Assembly: GCA_010692645.1 (NCBI GenBank)
Contig: JAAHGS010000044.1
Location: 1-46,948 of the forward strand
Length of the DNA: 46,948 bases
Direction of reading: 5' to 3'
Source of the DNA: Symploca sp. SIO2E9
GTDB taxonomy: Bacteria > Cyanobacteriota > Cyanobacteriia > Cyanobacteriales > Coleofasciculaceae
The position numbers and the translations under genes were made by a program. The notes beneath the pieces are model-generated. The model did not search any database and was not told where the DNA came from. It saw only the letters and a list, made by a program, of their open reading frames with translations. Position 1 is the first letter of the stretch. Each line of letters opens with the position of its first letter. Positions 43,507 to 46,948 of this stretch are shown piece after piece.

Positions 43507-46017
43507 ATGGAAGCTCTCACCTCATTACTAAACATGAAAAACTCTCTCCCCAGACTCTCTTGTTTCCCGTCATCTGCCCATCTTCCCATCTGCCCATCTG
43601 CCCATCTCCCTTTCTCCTCTGCTTATTTTAAGATTCGATATCTTCTAATTTTGGCTTTGGTCTGGTCACTTTTGCCAAAACCTGCCTGCTCGCAAATCAC
43701 CTCAGATGGGACCGTCTCGACGCAGATTACAACTACCGATGATCTGAATTTTACTATTGATCAGGGCAACCGTGCTGGAAACAACTTGTTCCACAGCTTT
43801 AGTGAATTTTCAGTGCCCACTGGAGGTTCAGCCACTTTTAATAATTCTTTAGAGATTGAGAACATCATTGGGCGAGTGACGGGGAGCTTGGTTTCTGATG
43901 TTAATGGTCTAATTAGCTCCCATGGCAGTGCCAACTTGTTTCTGATTAATCCTAATGGGATTATTTTTGGTTCGGAGGCTTCGTTGGATATTGGTGGTTC
44001 CTTTATCGGCACTACTGCCAGTAGCCTCCAATTTGAGGATGGTACAGGATTTAGTACTACTGACTCTCAATCACCACCGCTACTAACTATCAATACTCCT
44101 GTTGGCTTGCAATATGGCTCAAATCCAGGAAAGATTGTCAATCAATCGAGAGTTACCGATATTAATGGCAATATTATCGGTCTCCAGGTGCTGCCTGCTC
44201 AAACTTTGGCACTAGTGGGCGGTGATATTGCTTTGGAGGGAGGTAGTCTCTCGGCAGAAGCGGGAAGGATTGAACTCGGCAGTGTTGCTAGTAACTCTTT
44301 AGTGAGGCTGATACCAAAGCCCAATGGCTATCTTCTAGATTATGAGGGCGTGGAAAACTTTCAGGATATCCAAGTGTCTCAACAGGCTCTTGTTAGTACC
44401 AGTGGTGGTGGTGGTGGTGATATTCAGGTGCAGGGTAGGCGCGTCAATCTTATCGAGACTTCGACAATTGTGGCTGATAACCTTGGAGAGCGAGGCAAGG
44501 GGAGTTTGAGAGTCAATGCCTCAGAATCAGTGCAATTGTTCGGCAGTGGCTTATTTGCTCAAACCAGAGGAAAAGGAGAAGGGGGAGAGCTGACAATTAG
44601 CACTAAGCAGCTGCGACTGGAAGATGGGGCACAGATTTCAACTGCTACTTTCGATGAGGGTAAAGGGGGTAGCTTGACGGTAAATGCCACTGAATCAGTT
44701 ATCCTGAGAGGCTTTTCTACTGATACTACTTCTTTGAACAACTCTAACTTTATACCCTTTGGCAATTTGATTGTCAGTGCTTTATTTGCGATCACTACCG
44801 AGGGAGAAACAGAAAATGGAGGAAATGCTGGAAATTTAACAATTAACACACAGCAATTGATTGTCCAGGATAGAGCGAACCTTAACGTTACTAGTTTTGG
44901 GACAGGAAAAGGGGGACAGCTGACAATTAACACACAGCAGTTGCTTGTCGAGGGTGGTTCACAGGTTTCAGCTGGCACTGCTCTTGCTGAGGGAGGAGGA
45001 GATGGGGGTAATTTGACTGTCAATGCTAATGAATCAGTACAACTAATTGGCACTTCTGATCATGGAATGTTTCCCAGTGGTTTGTTTGCTCGAACTCTAG
45101 GGGAACAAAAAGCAGGAAACTTGACAATTACTACTGGAGAGTTAATTATCAGCAATGGAGCTCAAGTTACTGTGGCTAGTCTTGGCGCAGGGAGCGCAGG
45201 AGATCTAAAGATTACAGCTGATTCAGTACAGCTTGAGGATCAGGCTAGAATAAATGTCGAGAGTCGTGGCTGTTGTCAAGCAGGTGAACTGAGACTTACG
45301 ACTGGCTCAGTGCTGCTCGACAACAGCCAAATTACGGCACAGACTTTATCTTTATCAGAAGATGGCGGCAACATTAAGCTAGATGTTGATGATCTGTTAC
45401 TGCTACTTAACAACAGTCAGATTTCTACCGCTGCAGGTACACCTAAAGCTGGTGGTGATGGTGGCAACATTACCATTGATGCTGACTTGATTGTGGCTAT
45501 ACCCCAAGAAGATAGCGACATTACTGCTAATGCCTTTAATGGGCAGGGTGGAAATATTACAATTAATGCTCAGGGCATCTTTGGCATTGAATTCCGAGAA
45601 GAATTAACCTCACTTAGTGATATTACCGCTAGTTCTAATAGCAATTTAGACGGTGAGGTGGAAATCAATACACCGGATTTGGAGCCCACCCACGTGATAG
45701 TTGAATTGCCATCGGCAATTGTTGATCCTATAAGCCTAATAGCTAATAGTTGCCTTGTTCCCAGCTCTCAGCAAGAGGGGAACTTCATCATCACTGGGGC
45801 TGGCGGTTTACCAACTCTACCAGATGACCTCTCAAATTCGCCTTTTCCAACCTATTCTGTGCCTTCTGAGCTCGAAGATGGAGTATCTAGTAGTCAGCGT
45901 GTTCTCATTGGTGGTACTAACTCTGATTCCAGAAAGCTAGGAAACTCACTTATTGAGGCTGAAGGTATATACCGCCTAGCGGATGGTAGAGCGGTTCTAG
46001 GTTGGGAGTGTCCTTGA
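43507..46017 (+). CDS. Filamentous-haemagglutinin-like secreted protein (two-partner secretion)
   Basis: ATG at 43507 gives 836 residues; ATG at 43534 is also possible. The signal peptide core is about residues 44-60 (LLILALVWSLL), with cleavage near CSQ at 61-63. The TPS secretion domain follows: TQITTTDDLNFTIDQG, LFHSFSEFSVP and INPNGIIFG (148-155), as in FhaB-type exoproteins. Then come beta-helix-like repeats with a recurring GG.LT(I/V)N(T/A) pattern, and a C-terminal part with Cys near both ends. A TpsB transporter is not in the window. Residues about 20-37 (SSAHLPICPSAHLPF) are encoded by a low-complexity array that runs into the signal-peptide region. It is probably a surface-displayed or released adhesin-like protein. 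Confidence 0.88.
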   Translation: MEALTSLLNMKNSLPRLSCFPSSAHLPICPSAHLPFSSAYFKIRYLLILALVWSLLPKPACSQITSDGTVSTQITTTDDLNFTIDQGNRAGNNLFHSFSEFSVPTGGSATFNNSLEIENIIGRVTGSLVSDVNGLISSHGSANLFLINPNGIIFGSEASLDIGGSFIGTTASSLQFEDGTGFSTTDSQSPPLLTINTPVGLQYGSNPGKIVNQSRVTDINGNIIGLQVLPAQTLALVGGDIALEGGSLSAEAGRIELGSVASNSLVRLIPKPNGYLLDYEGVENFQDIQVSQQALVSTSGGGGGDIQVQGRRVNLIETSTIVADNLGERGKGSLRVNASESVQLFGSGLFAQTRGKGEGGELTISTKQLRLEDGAQISTATFDEGKGGSLTVNATESVILRGFSTDTTSLNNSNFIPFGNLIVSALFAITTEGETENGGNAGNLTINTQQLIVQDRANLNVTSFGTGKGGQLTINTQQLLVEGGSQVSAGTALAEGGGDGGNLTVNANESVQLIGTSDHGMFPSGLFARTLGEQKAGNLTITTGELIISNGAQVTVASLGAGSAGDLKITADSVQLEDQARINVESRGCCQAGELRLTTGSVLLDNSQITAQTLSLSEDGGNIKLDVDDLLLLLNNSQISTAAGTPKAGGDGGNITIDADLIVAIPQEDSDITANAFNGQGGNITINAQGIFGIEFREELTSLSDITASSNSNLDGEVEINTPDLEPTHVIVELPSAIVDPISLIANSCLVPSSQQEGNFIITGAGGLPTLPDDLSNSPFPTYSVPSELEDGVSSSQRVLIGGTNSDSRKLGNSLIEAEGIYRLADGRAVLGWECP

Positions 46018-46028
46018 TTCGATTTAGC

Positions 46029-46066
46029 TCGGGAGAGGGGGAGATGGGGAGAGGGGGGGATGGGGG
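46029..46066. repeat. G-rich octamer array after the haemagglutinin-like gene
   Basis: GGGAGAGG, GGGAGATG and similar units start 12 bases after the stop codon at 46017. The G-rich strand is the transcript sense. Confidence 0.85.
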
Positions 46067-46137
46067 GAACTTTAACCAAAGGGCAACTAGAGGTGTTGCG
46101 ATTGCCCAAGGGGCAGCACCAGAGGTGATCGGCGCAT

Positions 46138-46569
46138 TTACTCACTATTGTTCTCGAGTACTTCAACTGGGAATAGGGTTTCAATCCAAACCCTTGCACC
46201 GCATGGTTTAGGGTTATCACGTCGATAAACCACTCGGCACGGTCCATGGATTTCCACCTCGTGAGCGTAAGTATTGCTTTGCCCTCGCTTAACGCTAATC
46301 ACTGGAGAAGACTTTTCCTGTTTTTGATTTTGCCTAATAGTCTGCTGATTAACGTGAATGATCGTCACAGGGGAAGGTCTTCTCCTGCGCCAACGGGCTT
46401 TGGGACCTCTTGTTCCTTCTTTGACTTTTGGCATGCCATCAACTAGAGGAATTATCCAAGACCTTCCAGCTTTAAAGGCCCCTTGAATTCTGCCAGAAGA
46501 AAGTAATTGGCATATTCGCCTTACAGATACGCCCATCAGTTGTGCCGCTTGTGCGCTACCTACAAACAT
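46138..46569 (-). CDS. Helix-turn-helix DNA-binding protein (excisionase/MerR-like HTH)
   Basis: A 143-residue protein from ATG 46569. The first 42 residues form an HTH_17/excisionase-type module: GSAQAAQLMGVSVRRICQLL then SGRIQGAFKAGRSWIIP, where the final Trp-x-Ile-Pro strand is the usual wing. The remaining 100 residues are basic (RRRRPSP) and then beta-rich (VEIHGPCRVVYRRDNP, ARVWIETL), with no known signature. It could be a stand-alone regulator or a remnant control gene of the adjoining mobile element. It converges on the haemagglutinin-like gene. Confidence 0.72.
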   Translation of the reverse strand: MFVGSAQAAQLMGVSVRRICQLLSSGRIQGAFKAGRSWIIPLVDGMPKVKEGTRGPKARWRRRRPSPVTIIHVNQQTIRQNQKQEKSSPVISVKRGQSNTYAHEVEIHGPCRVVYRRDNPKPCGARVWIETLFPVEVLENNSE

Positions 46570-46902
46570 TTGTTTTTAAACTCTTCTTGTAGCCGTATAG
46601 TTTATTTTCTAATGCTGATGGTCTTTTTTTGAAGGAGGCAGAAGTGGAAAGGCAGGAGGCAGGAGGCAGGTGAGCGAAAAAAAGAGTGGGGAAATAAGTA
46701 AGCAGACGCCCAGACGCCCAGACGCGGAGAATTTAAGTCCCACGCAAAATTTCCTTCACCCATCCCCACCCTATAGACGGATGGGGAATTCCGCAGTTTC
46801 CTTAAATTGGCTTAGTATCTAAAACAATAAAATACTTCGAGCGAGAGTTAGCCAGCCTATTTTAATAGCTGGCAGTGGAGGGAGGCGGGATTTATCCCGT
46901 CG
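46570..46902. other. Gap with hairpins next to the IS200/IS605 element end
   Basis: No gene. It contains repeats GGAGGCAG near 46660, AGACGCCC tandem units near 46705, a hairpin CCCATCC (46759-46765) / GGATGGG (46779-46785), and the palindrome CGGGATTTATCCCG at 46887-46900. The last is next to the tnpA stop and fits the subterminal hairpin of an IS200-like element. Confidence 0.5.
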
Positions 46903-46948
46903 TTACTTGTTTTTTTGGCTTTCTATATACTTCTTAACGGTTTCAGTA
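46903..46948 (-). CDS. tnpA: IS200/IS605 TnpA C-terminal end (partial at window edge)
   Basis: On the minus strand the last complete codons read TETVKKYIESQKNK followed by TAA at 46905-46903. This matches, by recall, the end of Y1-transposases of IS200 type in cyanobacteria, which close with an ETVK-YIE-Q helix that contains or follows the catalytic helix. Only 14 full codons are visible, so this is a tentative call. The palindrome directly after the stop supports an element end here. Confidence 0.5.
   Translation of the reverse strand, partial: TETVKKYIESQKNK

Noticed and set aside
44559-45053. 164-residue minus-strand frame inside the haemagglutinin-like gene
   Set aside because: Antisense shadow of the repetitive beta-helix coding region.
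45894-46247. 117-residue minus-strand frame
   Set aside because: It overlaps the ends of two better supported genes and crosses the G-rich array.

Overview
The window is cyanobacterial chromosome, most likely from a filamentous species. The evidence is a sqdB/sqdX sulfolipid pair, a CyaB-type GAF-GAF-PAS adenylate cyclase, a two-partner-secretion haemagglutinin-like protein, HpsE-like glycosyltransferases, scattered HIP1 octamers (GCGATCGC), and many heptamer/octamer low-complexity arrays and MITE-like repeats. No rRNA, tRNA or CRISPR array was seen. Both edges fall in IS200/IS605-type elements: the tnpB 3' end on the left and the tnpA 3' end on the right.

Layout. (1) 1-5400: tnpB end, an atypical SDR, a small membrane protein, a GT87-like membrane glycosyltransferase, a cysteine-dioxygenase-like cupin and an anchored protein of unknown function, separated by repeat-rich gaps. 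(2) 5700-12230: a conflict-system-like island. Its centre is a 1485-residue caspase-like / NB-ARC / TPR protein that ends in a cold-shock-like domain. Around it are a small acidic protein, a broken membrane/coiled-coil gene, and a decayed second copy of the small acidic gene on the far side. (3) 12412-32336: a large glycan locus. A plus-strand MBOAT O-acyltransferase, SGNH protein and GT39 converge on a long minus-strand series. That series holds a polyprenol-phosphate glycosyltransferase with GtrA domain, a GT10 fucosyltransferase, a sulfotransferase, two paralogous AlkP-superfamily enzymes, GT2 and GT4 enzymes, a hexapeptide acetyltransferase, an Fe(II)/2OG dioxygenase-like protein and two tandem HpsE-like GT2 genes. 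The gene content suggests a fucosylated, acetylated and sulfated surface polysaccharide. (4) 32667-35700: a STAND-type P-loop NTPase whose 5' end looks lost in a low-complexity array, opposite an unknown 285-residue protein. (5) 35900-43300: a lipoprotein, a DUF1517-like protein, the adenylate cyclase, sqdX and sqdB. (6) 43507-46948: the haemagglutinin-like secreted protein, a helix-turn-helix protein and the tnpA end.

The best candidate for something undescribed is the caspase-NB-ARC-TPR-cold-shock protein with its small partners. The C-terminal nucleic-acid-binding fold makes it a plausible death effector that senses nucleic acid. The next most interesting signal is at the repeat level. A MITE family shares its inner heptamer array with a family that has different ends. 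G-rich arrays sit directly after stop codons in the sense orientation. One array has been taken into the signal-peptide region of a secreted protein.
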